A stretch of DNA of 64,000 nt, taken from the NCBI RefSeq assembly GCF_052324685.1, contig NW_027506984.1, positions 107,001 through 171,000 on the forward strand. Reading direction: 5' to 3'. Source of the stretch: Brachyhypopomus gauderio (Eukaryota > Chordata > Actinopteri > Gymnotiformes > Hypopomidae). Of the stretch, positions 28,062 to 39,715 are shown in pieces. Position numbers and translations under genes: made by a program. The notes below the pieces were generated by a model. It ran no database searches. It was given only the letters and a program-made list of their open reading frames with translations, and was not told the DNA's origin. Numbering within the stretch: position 1 is the first letter of the stretch; every line of letters begins with the position of its first letter.

Positions 28062-28426
28062 CTAATTGCACAGATGTGTGTGTTTTAATTGCATGGAGGA
28101 CAAATTTCAGATGCGGTGAAAAATCACAATTGACAAATATGACATTTCATTTCAAATGTTTGATTTGTTTCTTTACAAAACCATTTTTTTGTATGTCATA
28201 ACTAATGTATGTCATTTTTAATCTGATTCATACATTTTACACATACATTTTGAAACTTTATTATTAGTAGTATTTGGTATAATTAAAAACCTAAAGTGAA
28301 ACTGTATTTTATGTAAATAAGTATTTTATGAACTTTAAGAACTGAATGGATCTGAACTAGGAGAGCTGTGAGGAGATTAGCTGTGACATCATCAGTGCAG
28401 GTGACCTGGCACACGCACACACACAC

Positions 28427-28428
28427 AT

Positions 28429-28509
<81 letters not shown>
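28427..28509 (+). repeat. (AC)n microsatellite
   Basis: Uninterrupted AC run of about 80 bp. The 28623-28765 minisatellite begins about 110 bp further on. Confidence 0.95.
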
Positions 28510-28512
<3 letters not shown>

Positions 28513-28622
28513 CTCTTTGATCAGCCCAGCATCCAAGATTTGCATTGGCACAGTGAGTAGAGGCCAGAGTGCATCTCTGCATAACGTCTCACATCTGCTA
28601 ACTCCAGCCAGTTCTTTACCTG

Positions 28623-28765
28623 TGTGTGTCCCGCTGTGTGTCCCGCTGTGTGTCCCGCTGTGTGTCCCACTGTGTGTCCCACTGTCTGTCCCGCTGTGTG
28701 TCCCACTGTCTGTCCCACTGTGTGTCCGGCTGTGTGTCCCACTGTCTGTCCCGCTGTGTGTCCTG
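28623..28765 (+). repeat. 12-bp minisatellite (TGTGTGTCCCGC)
   Basis: About twelve tandem units of TGTGTGTCCCGC with variants (CCCAC, CTGTC). Both strands are open across it, but this follows from a period divisible by three. Confidence 0.9.
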
Positions 28766-29009
28766 TTGACATTTATTTCCATTTTCAAACATTCAATTAC
28801 ATACATATAGATGAAGACACACATATCCTCATAGCACTGCTCATATGCCTAAATACACAGACACAAGAACAGTGTATGGCCAAATAAACTGTAGCTAGTA
28901 GTAGTATTGGAGTTAATTTTTCAACCACACCACCTGCTAAAAGGCACATTAAAACACCTTTTTCGTGAAACGACTGTCCTGCGTGATCTGTCTCTGCAGC
29001 CTCTGTTAG

Positions 29010-29560
29010 GGAAGCGTGCGGGTGCACCCACATCTCAGACCTGCCGCGCTAGACCACGGCAGCTCAAACCCTCATCTGGCACCGCGTCGCTGCCTGCATG
29101 GTTCCGACCTGCCTCGACAACAACAACGCGAGGACCGTGTGCCGGTGTGGCGTCATGAGATGGGTTGCCGTGGCAGCTGCACAACGAGCGTAAGATCGCG
29201 GCGTGCCAAGCGGCGGCAGGTGCTGGTGTAAACACGGCGTCACTGGACTGTGGAACAGTGGAAACGTTCTCTGGATCGATGAATCATGCATCACTGCTTG
29301 GCTGTCTGATTGACCGATCTTGGTCGGGCAGATGCCAGGAGAGGTTTACCTACCAGAAGGAACCATGCCAACAGTTAACAGTTTGGTGGGGGGGTGGAGA
29401 TAATGGTTTGTGCCACTTTTTCAGGGTTTGGGGTGGGCCCGTAAGTTCCTGTGAAGGGCAGAGCTAATACCACAGTATAACGAGAAATTCTAGACACTGA
29501 TGTTGATCCACGTTTGGGGAAGAAAAACACAGGTTTGTTCTGATGAATGCTCTTCCTGTG
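29010..29560 (+). mobile_element. Tc1-like transposase fragment
   Basis: Plus-strand frames contain broken pieces of a Tc1 transposase: a GTVE(Q)WK-like stretch near 29250, a MPGE-type turn with YLPEGTMPTVNS near 29340, and GGG...GLGWA near 29385-29440. Frameshifts and stops are frequent. Terminal repeats were not found. Confidence 0.6.
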
Positions 29561-31845
29561 CAGGGTAAGGTGACAGCAATTCTAAGGTCACAGGTTTGAG
29601 CCCAAGGAGAAAGAATAATTGTGATGCTCATAAATATGCAACCTACTCTGTCTACCCAATGCTGTAAATGTGGTCACCAGCAATGAATCATTGAAGACAG
29701 CGGAGTAAATAGGGAGCCGTGATACTGTTCTGTCCTTTTACTGCAACAGTAGATCATCTGTGCTGCTTTTGCATACAGTTGAAACAACTTCAGTAGCAAT
29801 CACATGCAAATACCAACATGCAAATAGTGAATGCTTCCCAAAAGGCTAAAGGTACACAGTACGTTTGTTCTTGTTCACGTGTTGGTTATTATGGTCATCA
29901 GCCTAAATGTTGCTCCCCTTGGCTCCAATCAACATTTGCCAAACTGACAGAATTACTGGATACATAATAATTATAATCATATTACGATTGTATTTAGCCC
30001 AGTTGTGGTGTCCAAACAAATGTCCACTTATGAAATGAGAAGCTCAAAGCAGGATGCAGAAATCCCATTGACAGGGCTGATGGAATGTGAGTCCGAAGAC
30101 AAACTGTTATCCTAACTCGAACAGAAACCGAACCTAGAGACTCATAACACAGCTGAACATGACAAGTGTTAATGGAGAATTTACACCTGTGAGCAAAGAT
30201 GAGCCAGTGGCACTGACAATGACTAATACTCAGGACTAGAAAACACGAAGGTGTAAATACACAACGCTAACGAACGGAGATACCATAACAACGATGTAGA
30301 AATTACACCAGTAATTACATATAATCGACAATATGTAATGACTTGTGATCATACAGAATGTCTTTTTTTTTATCTTGCAAATAGAGCTCAAAGCTCCAGT
30401 CTTACTTCTATTTCACCATCTCCTTATCTCTCTATCTCTCTCCCTCTCCCTTTCTCTCTCATCATCTCTCACACACACTCAACACAGGAAACATCACAAT
30501 GTAGTGTAGGTACAGGAAGAGAATTAGTTCTGACAGATGAATCAGATAGTCTGGACAATCACACCATAGGTTCTGGTAGTGAACCACCTGTTTTTCTCAT
30601 CTACAGTGAGATCAGACATGGCAGGCCAACTCATTGTTAAAATTGTCTGAGTTTCGATTCTATTTTGCTTCTTATTCATCTAGTTCAGCTGCGTCTACAG
30701 CGAGAAACGATCAGTGTCATATCCTCCCAGTTTTATGAGTTCTCCCCTAGCTCTTCGGTCATAAACGTCTTATTACTGGAAAAGTGTGCCCAGTAGCAGA
30801 GCTGATAGCCAAAGAACAGGGGCTGTAAAACAGTGCACTTTGGAATTCATTATCATTTTTATTACGCATTGATTTCTAGCTACACCTATACAGGCACCGT
30901 TAAAGATGTATTTATAGCCAACGCCTGTGTCTCAAAACAATCTCTTTACACATTCTCTTTAAACGCATAGTCTCTCACACGCTCTGTCTCTCTATCACTT
31001 TCCTGCATTGCCTGAGAAACAAATGAGACTATATAAGTATAAAGGCTTGACTGCCCACCATAATTATAATATACTTTATCACATACTGTAATTATAATAC
31101 TGTAACGTATTATACTCAGTAGGTCCTAAAGAGCTCCACTGATCTTTAGCGAGAGCTCTTTTCCTCTCGCCCTTTACCTGTCGCATATTTCATGATACAT
31201 GGAGGGCTTTGAGACCATGATGTCTGTTAACACAGTCTGGAAATGCCAGGCTGTGAAGCCCCTTTTTTTTCATGGAGCTTTCAGTCCATTTTCTAGGTTC
31301 CTTGTCCACAATAAACCATCAAAACGATGGTGAAGGTGAATGGTGAGCACGCAGGGGTGTCACTGCATGCTCACAAGTAACACACTTCTATGTCATCTTC
31401 ACCAGGATACGTTGTTTACGTAGGCTATCAGCCAATGTTTAGAGAAACTGGTGAGTTTCATTCAGACAGGCAGTTTCAGTGTTTGGATAAATAATGTCAA
31501 GCGGATAAACTGGAAATGACTATTACAATCTCCTGCAGTAAACTGCAGTTTTACCATTTCAGAACTATGAAAGTAACCATGGTGGAACAGGCCAATGAAA
31601 GAACACATGAAATCACTTTGAAGGTTAGCCATGCTAGCATGGACCAGACACACTGTAAAAACAGATTTCGTCAAACAAATGGCACCCATTTTTGTTTGTT
31701 TGTTTATTAATATTATTACTGTGTACAATTGCCTGTTATTACTTTATTGAGCCTTTTTCCTATAATTAGGCCTACACAAGACATCCCACCCTGCAGAAAC
31801 TCATTTCCGGGAAGTAGCAGATATCTTCCTCTCTTTCTTGCTCGT
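29561..31845. other. Intergenic, nothing recognised
   Basis: No exon, RNA gene or clear transposon identified. A (CT)-rich stretch lies at about 30418-30480. Confidence 0.4.
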
Positions 31846-32106
31846 TGTCACGTAGGGCAACGCCCCCTCTCGTAGCTGTCACTCTGGGTTCCCTCATGTC
31901 CGTGTTCCCTGCCTGTTTGTCCCGCCCTGCTCGTTGGTTTTGATTCCTCGTTTGTTACCACACCCCTGTGTCATCGTCATCACCTGCCCCTTGTTTAATG
32001 TCTGTGCATATAAGCCCCTGAGTCTCCCTTGTCCTTCGTCCGGTATTTTGAATTTGAGTTGTGATCGTGTCTGTTTCTTCGCTGTTCTCTGTACCTGACC
32101 GTATTC

Positions 32107-32925
32107 GTGTTTCCCCTGTTACCCGTGCTCCCTGTCTTTGTAATGCCTGTCTTTGCTTGTTTCACGGACTGCCCTCCTGCTATCGACCCTGCCTGGCTAT
32201 CTGACGATGATTACGGTATTCCCCTGAATAAATCTCGCTCTTCTCAGCACTTGTGTCCGTCCTCTCGCTCCGTGGCGCGAGCCACGTTACATAATACCGG
32301 ACCCGTCAAGGACACAGCGAGAGAGCGAGACTCTGGTGAGTTCAAACACTGTGAATGGATGTCGGCTGGTTTAATCCGGTTCGACTCTCCGGTATTTCGG
32401 TGCGAACAAACCAGAGACAGGAATACCCCTGGCGCTGCGGGTACAAGGAAGTCTCGTCGCCGACCAAAGAAAGTGCAGTCTCTTTCTACTGGCTTTCGCG
32501 ACGAGACTCCATCTGAGCGCTGTGTGTCTGCCCGGTTTTGCGAACACGACGGGGAAAAAACCCCTGTAGTGCAAGCAGCGGGCAGACGGTCTGAGCGCAC
32601 AGACAAGTTTTCGCTTAACCCTCGGTTGACTCTCTCTGACCACCGCGAGCTCCCGGCGCCTCAAGGGAGGCGGAGCCGCAGCAGAGAGAGCAACCGAGGA
32701 GCTTCTGTGTCTGTGTGTTCTGCCAGGCTCGACCCGGACCCTGAGGAGGAGGACCCACCGCCTCTGATCCTGCCGGCTACTCTACATGACACCCCCAAGT
32801 ATTTTTTGGGGGGGAGTACAAGCCACGTCGGCTTGGCGGCTCCGCCCCCCAATGACGTCAGTATGGCGGCTCCGCCCCTGATGACATCAGTATGGCGGCT
32901 CCAGCCCCCGATGACGTCAGTATGA
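32107..32925 (+). CDS. LTR-element ORF1, 272 aa, begins inside the 5' LTR
   Basis: The open frame starts within the 5' LTR and crosses the LTR boundary and the putative primer-binding site into the interior. Its first part (CPPAIDPAWLSDDDYGIPLN, KSRSSQHLC) is LTR-encoded and has a counterpart in another LTR at 57124-57240. The interior part is Arg/Ser-rich, with basic runs (RKSRRRPKK, RRSRSRES). It has no CCHC knuckle or known Gag motif. An internal Met near 32358 (MSAGLIRFD) would give a shorter product. Whether it is translated is unknown. Confidence 0.4.
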   Translation: MFPLLPVLPVFVMPVFACFTDCPPAIDPAWLSDDDYGIPLNKSRSSQHLCPSSRSVARATLHNTGPVKDTARERDSGEFKHCEWMSAGLIRFDSPVFRCEQTRDRNTPGAAGTRKSRRRPKKVQSLSTGFRDETPSERCVSARFCEHDGEKTPVVQAAGRRSERTDKFSLNPRLTLSDHRELPAPQGRRSRSRESNRGASVSVCSARLDPDPEEEDPPPLILPATLHDTPKYFLGGSTSHVGLAAPPPNDVSMAAPPLMTSVWRLQPPMTSV

Positions 32926-34187
32926 CGGCCACGCCCCCCGAGGACGTTGGCATGGCGGCCACGCCCCCCGATGACGTCAATATGGCGGTTCCGCCCCCTG
33001 AGGACGTCAGCCCGGTGGTTCCGCCCCCTGAGGAAGTCAGCCCGGTGGTTCCGCCCCCCGAGGGTGTCTCATCCATGCCGGTTCCTGTACCCGCGACCCA
33101 GGAGGGGTCGTCCACGCCAGTTCCTGTTCCCGCTGCCCGTCGGCAGTCCACGCCGGTTCCTGTCCCTGCGACCCAGGAGAGGTCGTCCACGCCGGTTCCT
33201 GTCCCTGCGACCCAGGAGAGGTCGTCCACGCCAGTTCCTGTCCCTGCGACCCAGGAGAGGTCGTCCACGCCGGTTCCTGTCCCCGCGACCCAGGAGAGGT
33301 CGTCCACGCCGGCTCCTGTTCCCGCTGCCCGCCGGCGGACCCTGCCTGTTCCCGCTGCCCGCCAGCAGACCCTGCCTGTTCCCGCTGCCCGCCAGCGGAC
33401 CCTGCCTGTTCCCGCTGCACGCCAGCGGACCCTGCCTGTTCCCGCTGCCTGTCTGCCGGCTCCTGTTCCCGCTGCCTGTCTGCCGACTCCTGTTCCCGCT
33501 GCCTGTCTGCCGGCTCCTGTTCCCGCTGGCCGCCGCCCGGCCGCGCCTGTGCCCGCTGGCCGCCGCCCGGCCGCGCCTGTGCCCGCTGCCTGCCGCCCGG
33601 CCGCGCCTGTCGCACCAGAGACTGTGCTGCCCACGTGTGGGCTTGGACTCAGTGTGTTGTCTGCTCCGCCCCGTGTTCCTGCCTCTATGCCTGTGTCCCC
33701 CTTGCTCCCGTGTTCCGTCCCTGGCTTTGTTTTAGTTCCTGTCCCCGTGGTTGTGTCTGTTCGTGTCCATGTTCCTGTGTCTGTTCCCGGTGGTGTCGTC
33801 TCCGTCCCTGTCCCCATGTCTGTTCCCCAAGTCTTCACTCACCTTGTTCCTGTCCCTGTCTCGGTTGTCTATAACGTCTTCGCCTCAGTGTTTACCTCTG
33901 CCCTGTCCCCTGGCCCCGCTCCAGTGTCTGTCCCCGGTCCTGTCCTGTCCAGCCCTGCTCTTGTGCCTCGCCCTGGCCCTATCCGGTCTCCCTGTGTCCC
34001 GTGTCATGCCGTGTCCCGGCCCAGCTCTTGGCCTGCCGTGTCCCGGGTCCCTCGTCCTATTTTGTCTGGTCCTGTCCCTCCGGTCTGTCCTCTGTCCGCT
34101 GTCCCTGTCCTGTCTGCCCTTGCGTGCCCCGGAGTGGCACGCTTTGAGGGGGGGTTCTGTCACGTAGGGCAACGCCCCCTCTCGTAG
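32892..34187 (+). CDS. LTR-element ORF2, 431 aa of PVPA tandem repeats
   Basis: This frame overlaps ORF1 by 34 nt in a different phase and ends in the 3' LTR. It is built of successive tandem arrays: a 30-nt unit of the PPDDVSMAAT type (32840-33070), a 39-nt unit TPVPVPATQERSS (about 33110-33320), and 27-30-nt units VPAARQRTLP, CLPAPVPAA and GRRPAAPVPA (33320-33610). A Pro/Val/Ser-rich tail follows. All unit lengths are multiples of three. The minus strand is also open for 326 codons, so openness alone does not prove coding. No similarity to Gag, Pol or Env can be seen. Confidence 0.35.
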   Translation: MAAPAPDDVSMTATPPEDVGMAATPPDDVNMAVPPPEDVSPVVPPPEEVSPVVPPPEGVSSMPVPVPATQEGSSTPVPVPAARRQSTPVPVPATQERSSTPVPVPATQERSSTPVPVPATQERSSTPVPVPATQERSSTPAPVPAARRRTLPVPAARQQTLPVPAARQRTLPVPAARQRTLPVPAACLPAPVPAACLPTPVPAACLPAPVPAGRRPAAPVPAGRRPAAPVPAACRPAAPVAPETVLPTCGLGLSVLSAPPRVPASMPVSPLLPCSVPGFVLVPVPVVVSVRVHVPVSVPGGVVSVPVPMSVPQVFTHLVPVPVSVVYNVFASVFTSALSPGPAPVSVPGPVLSSPALVPRPGPIRSPCVPCHAVSRPSSWPAVSRVPRPILSGPVPPVCPLSAVPVLSALACPGVARFEGGFCHVGQRPLS

Positions 34188-34584
34188 CTGTCACTCTGGG
34201 TTCCCTCATGTCCGTGTTCCCTGCCTGTTTGTCCCGCCCTGCTCGTTGGTTTTGATTCCTCATTTGTTACCACACCCCTGTGTCATTGTCATCACCTGCC
34301 CCTTGTTTAATGTCTGTGCATATAAGCCCCTGAGTCTCCCTTGTCCTTCGTCCGGTATTTTGAATTTGAGTTGTGATCGTGTCTGTTTCTTCGCTGTTCT
34401 CTGTACCTGACCGTATTCGTGTTTCCCCTGTTACCCGTGCTCCCTGTCTTTGTAATGCCTGTCTTTGCTTGTTTCACGGACTGCCCTCCTGCTATCGACC
34501 CTGCCTGGCTATCTGACGATGATTACGGTATTCCCCTGAATAAATCTCGCTCTTCTCAGCACTTGTGTCTGTCCTCTCGCTCCA

Positions 34585-35427
34585 TCGGGAATCCTCCCGA
34601 ATCTCCCGATTAGCCACTCCGGCTCTGTTGTGTTGCATAATAGTCATACTCAAGGCAAACGCTTTCCTTCATAGTTAGCTGTACTGCTGACATTTATCTA
34701 GCCACATTTATATTCTATTGTGGTTTTCATTATGCTGAGGGGCAAAATACACAACCCCACAATCTCAACTATCCACAATTTTGTCCTTTCTTAAACAGTT
34801 TGTGTTCAATTTAACCTGCTTTTGGTCTTCTTTCTGCCTCAGGTTTAGGTGAATCATGATGTGTGAGTAGAAAGGGCCTTTTCAATACCACAAACTCACA
34901 GCTTGATGTTGTTTGAGAAGCACATGTTTCATGGCAAAAAGGAATATGCCACTGTCTATTAAAACACATTTTTAGGGTTACATATTTTTAGGGTTACACA
35001 TTAGGATACCATAATATATACATGAATAATGCAATATGCTTAGAACCTTTCAGACTACTGGGACATTACGGATGTTGTTGGATGTTTGCGTAATAGTAAT
35101 CTCTCCCATGCACTTCTGATGTTAGCCACACACACAAGTGATCACGCATATCATTTGCCATTAGCTTATCTCTAATGACAATGTGTTAGAGGAGAGTTAT
35201 AAATAAAATGTAGTATCAGCATGGTGATTGCACACAGTGCTGTAAAATGCACTCTCGTGTCTCTGCTGATAATTTAGTTCACTGATGAATTTTTGGCGAC
35301 TCAAAAGTGTATCAGATAATCTCAACTATGTGACATTGGAGCTGCAAAAGATGGTGCCTGTATTTCTTAGCCTGTGGGAACACTATGCAGATTGGTCACA
35401 CAAACACATGAAGGTGACATTGAGTGG

Positions 35428-35499
<72 letters not shown>

Positions 35500-35564
35500 A
35501 AGCCAAAGCACATGTGGGTATGTGTCTATGTCTATGTGTAAGCTTTTTCCAACACACAGAACAA

Positions 35565-35643
<79 letters not shown>

Positions 35644-36096
35644 GCTTGCATGCATCCATGTTTCAGTGGCTCTATACAGAATAGATTTCTCATATGTTGG
35701 GTTTGCTGCATAACAGTAAAGCACATTAGATTAACTACTTGTGCAATCCCTAACTGGAATTAACCTTATCAGGAGCCTGAACAATCGCTACATATTATTA
35801 CGGCTGGAGTGTGTGACCTTTAGAAGAATTTAGGGGAAACCCCTGCAGCGTTTCCTGTTCCCAAGGACATATGAGGAAAGTAAAGAGCTAATTAATTAGA
35901 ACAAATTCTAATTCTAATTCTAATCTAGAACAAACTAGTATGGTCCATAAGTCAGTGCTGTGTGACACGTATTACCTGAACAATAGACAGATTAACATCT
36001 GTAATAGCACCTGAGTCTGCTGGAGAAGTTGAGACGTGTTGATTTAGTGCTCTCTGAGGTGTGGATTTTTGATGTAGGAATGCAACGTTGGTTTTA
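34585..36096. other. Intergenic with (TG)n microsatellites
   Basis: (TG)n followed by (GA)n at 35428-35498 and (TG)n at 35569-35642. Otherwise no supported feature. Confidence 0.6.
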
Positions 36097-37122
36097 CAGT
36101 TTTTTGACGACTGCTAATGTGCGTTTGTCCAATCTGTAGTCACATTTCCAAAACTCTAAACACATTGAACACAACATCAGTCTTCAGTGGCTATACTATT
36201 AGTTCAATTCATGTCGTTTTTGCACAAAATGCAGTCATTTTACATGTTTCTATAATGCTTACATTTTCTATACACACAAGGTTATCCAATAATAAAATTC
36301 TGGATCGTTTTTGCCTTATTTACAATTGCTTGCACACAGCATGTCAAAAATGAAAACCTAAGGTTCAAAACCTTAAATACTGTATAAAATGCAAAGTTCT
36401 GCAAAAACAAAGGCAGCTGAAAAGCTATTACTATAATACATATTTTTTGCACATATAGATCAAATAAATAAAATGAAGTACAGTAATGTACCGGGTCAGA
36501 GAGGAGCAAATATAACAATTTGTCCTGCAATCTCAAGTGCTGGTTTGGTCCTTCACAAATGCCAGATTGGTCCCTATAACAGAGACCTCCTTCTTTCGTT
36601 TTTGAATGAACTCTACCAACAACTGGTTCCAGAAGCAGAAAGGGAACAGGTGGGAGGAAACACGAGGACATTTGTGATGGGACAGTGTAGCATTTTGTCA
36701 TTCTCATGTCATCACAAACTGGTTTATAGACCATCCAAGAATGATGTCCCTTTTCCTCCCGCCCATCTCGCCTTTCCTCAACCCCACTAAGGAACTTTTT
36801 TCAGTCTGGAGGTGGAAGGTGTATGATCATCGGCCCCATGACCAAATGTCCCTCATGGATGCAATGGATCCCGGCTGCAGAGACATTTCATCTGACGACT
36901 GCCAGGGGTGAATAAGGCATACCAAGCTTTTCTATCCCAGGTGCATGGCAAGGGCCAACATCAGATGTGCTGTGGATGAAAACATGTGGCCAACTGCTGA
37001 AGACCATTTAGATTACATGTAACAAGAATTTTCAGTTTTGTATTCGTTTTTTTTTCCTTGTGTGGCTTTTTTTGTATATGTGTATTTTTACACATATGGG
37101 ACCATGGCTGCAAAAAATGGTG

Positions 37123-37209
<87 letters not shown>

Positions 37210-37845
37210 ACAACTATGGTAATTATTTTTTGGGTTAGGCCACAATTTACAGTAATGTCCCTAATACAGTAAAATATACCTTTTACTGCAAAACTGTTAC
37301 TGACTCCTTTTTTGTCTAATCTACATTCCATATAGTACCTAACAGTAAATATCACTCATTGTGTAGTCAGTATGTTGCCAAAAATGCACACATTTGAAAA
37401 AAAGTCCAAATGAAGCAGATTACAGTAAAAAAAATTTACTGACTAAGAAAACAACAAATGTTACTGTAAAATGTTTGTTGTTTGCTGGGAGATAGTAAAA
37501 TATTACATGTAATACTGTTTCTGTATTGCCATCAAATGTTACTTTTTTTACAGTGATTGTGCAGTGATTGACTATGTTCATCTCGAATAGAGAATCTGTG
37601 CTAGTGTTTGAAAGAATGATTGGATACTGAACCAGGTTTGCTGTGTTTTAACAAAGTTGGTGTATAAACAGAAAACTTTGTTTGCAATGTGAAATGCAGA
37701 GTTGTTATTTAGTTAAGAAAATGCGCTTTTGAACACAATATTAACTATTTGGCTATTTGTGTGAGGTCAATGTGTTGCTGTGTTTAGAGTTTTGACAATG
37801 TATCACAAGTATTGGGAAACGCATGTTAGCAGTCGTCAAAAACTG
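36097..37845 (+). mobile_element. Tc1/IS630-type DNA transposon with decayed DDE transposase
   Basis: CAGTTTTTTGACGACTGCTAA at the left pairs with the inverted TTAGCAGTCGTCAAAAACTG at the right, and TA flanks both ends, as in the Tc1/mariner superfamily. Inside, the + strand reads VPGQRGANITICPAISSAG and GPYNRDLLLSFLNELYQQLV. After frame breaks it continues with FLNPTKELF and WRWKVYDHRPHDQMSLMDAM up to about 37020. This is the C-terminal part of a DDE_3-type transposase. Frameshifts and a stop make it inactive. The N-terminal DNA-binding half is missing. A (GT)n tract at 37125-37207 sits within the element. Confidence 0.75.
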
Positions 37846-37988
37846 TAATATATGAAGTCTGTAAATTCAAGTTGTAAAAGTACAAATTGTAGCATTGATT
37901 CCGAGTCTCATGATGCTCGATTGATTGCTCCTGAGTATGTGGATGTCATAAGTGACCTATGTTAACTGTTTACACTGCACTACTATTA

Positions 37989-38269
37989 CAGTTTTTGACG
38001 AAAAGGTTTTGAACCTTAGGTTTTCATTTTTGACATGCTGTGTGCAAGCAATTGTAAACAAGGCAAAAATGATCCAGAATTTTGTTATTGGATAACCTTG
38101 TGTGTATAGAAAATTTAAGCATTATAAAAACATGTAAAATGACTGCATTTTGTGCCATAACAACATGAATTGAACTAATTGTACAGCCACTGAAGACTGA
38201 TGTTGTGTTTGATGTGTTTAGAGTTTTGAAAATGTGACTAGATTGGACAAACACAGTCGTCAAAAACTT
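37989..38269. mobile_element. MITE related to the left end of the neighbouring transposon
   Basis: This 281-bp unit starts CAGTTTTTGACGA and ends TCGTCAAAAACT with TA at both sides. Along its whole length it is the inverted copy of 36097-36375, with roughly 90% match by eye. It therefore derives from one end of the same transposon family. Confidence 0.8.
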
Positions 38270-38759
38270 TAAACAAAACCTTGTAACACACCACATTTTT
38301 GCACAACTGTGCAGTACCAATAACTGCAATATTTGGTAAATAATTGTACATTGTTCACCTAAATAATAGATCATTACGATCCTCAGTTCATACTCACACA
38401 TGCAAACTCTGGCTTAGTTACATTAGCACTTCTAAACTATAGTTTGTCTGATCGTTATGTGTCATACATGTGTGCAACAAGTCACACTAAGACAAATTCC
38501 TTGTATGTGAAGCTTGATAAAGGAATAAAATTGTTTCGGTGGACTTTAGCACCATCTGGTGGAATAATAGAAGAATAACGACTTAAAGGCGACATTATTT
38601 AAATTACTATTATTATTTTGCTGTACATAAAAAATAAAGTTTAGCTGGTTTTGGAAATCAAATGGCATTTCTAGTAGAGCCGATTTATTATGATTTACAA
38701 TTAAAACATAATTATATTTTCATAATTTCTATTTGAGTGAAACGGCTAACCCCGAATTT

Positions 38760-38930
38760 AAGGAAGTGACGCAGGCATCGTTTGACCAATCAGCGCCTGC
38801 AGCGCGTATTTCGAATGTCAACGTGCCGAGGCGGAAGCGCTGCGCTCAACTTCCGTCAGTTGTGCGACGCCGATTGTTTTGATGACTTTGTCCAAACTGT
38901 CCACGTTGTAGCCGTCTGTCTGTCTAACTG
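38760..38930 (+). promoter_or_regulatory. sgo1 promoter region and untranslated exon 1
   Basis: GC- and CpG-richer sequence than its surroundings, ending in a non-coding exon with a good donor (ACTG then GTAAGT at 38931). No TATA box, as expected for a housekeeping/cell-cycle promoter. The start site is inferred to be near 38840-38880. Confidence 0.55.
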
Positions 38931-39715
38931 GTAAGTTGAAAAATAAATCGTCGTGCACGTCTTTTCTAGATAGGAAAACAATTAAAGCTTCGATAGGCGA
39001 TTAGCTTAGCTAACTAACTAGCCGTTGTTGGTTTTGTAGACAGCAGCTCTGTATTCAGTCACACTCGCCACCTCCTCCAGGTTCAAATCTCACTCCGAGC
39101 GATCTTGAAAAGTTGGCAAGTTGTGCGCCGTGTTACACCGGAATCTGGAGACATCTGTTGCATTAAATATTACATTAAAGATTAATGCATGTCCAAGCTT
39201 TTGATCGCCCGATTACACTGCTTCTCTCTGTCTCTCCCCTTCTCCCCCGTGTGTCTCTGTCTCCGTCTCCCTGTATTTTTTCACTACCCCTAGATCCAGT
39301 CTTAATTTTTATTCTTTCTACGTTACTTGAAACTAAATTTAAACCTTACGTTGACTTCCTTCTACATTACAATAAATGACTGAGTACCTAAAGAATGTGT
39401 TAACACCGTACCTTATTTCTGGACAACACACATGCGCAGAAAATGTACACCAAAGGTCTCTATGGTCACGCATTTCGGTGTAACATGCTTTTATGTACGC
39501 TCCATGTATTTTACTTACTCTTCATGCTAATACTAATGAATACAGGGTAAACAGACACACATGCATGGCCTGATATAAACCCAATTGTTCATAAGAGAGA
39601 CCATGGCACAATTGAAAAGTTCTGATTTAACTTCTCAGTATATTGAATTAATGGAATAATGACCGGTAGCCTAAAAATGTAGTAACTGGGCACGTTGCAT
39701 ATTAATGTTGCAGCC

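Larger units (their letters stand above)
31846..34584 (+). mobile_element. Young LTR retrotransposon, non-autonomous (no pol)
   Basis: Two LTRs of 427 bp, at 31846-32272 and 34158-34584, differ at only about four positions, all C/T or G/A changes. Each starts TGTCACGTAGGG. The 3' copy ends in CA. Each has a TATA-like CATATAAG and an AATAAA. The 5' LTR is followed at once by TGGCGCGAGCC, a plausible primer-binding site. The 3' LTR is preceded by a GAGGGGGGG polypurine tract. The 1.9-kb interior has no protease, RT or integrase motif. It encodes two overlapping long frames rich in Pro/Val/Ala. I found no exact target duplication. A LARD/TRIM-like derivative of a Gypsy element is the best reading. 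Confidence 0.85.

Noticed and set aside
28623-28765. Possible CRISPR-like array
   Set aside because: Units of 12 bp without spacers, in a vertebrate genome; simple minisatellite.
28521-28824. Apparent repeat protein (GHTA/SGTH units) on the minus strand
   Set aside because: Pure translation of a 12-bp minisatellite; no start, splice or domain support.
32858-33838. 326-codon minus-strand frame in the LTR element
   Set aside because: Repeat units that are multiples of three keep both strands open. Element orientation (PBS, PPT, TATA, AATAAA) is plus.
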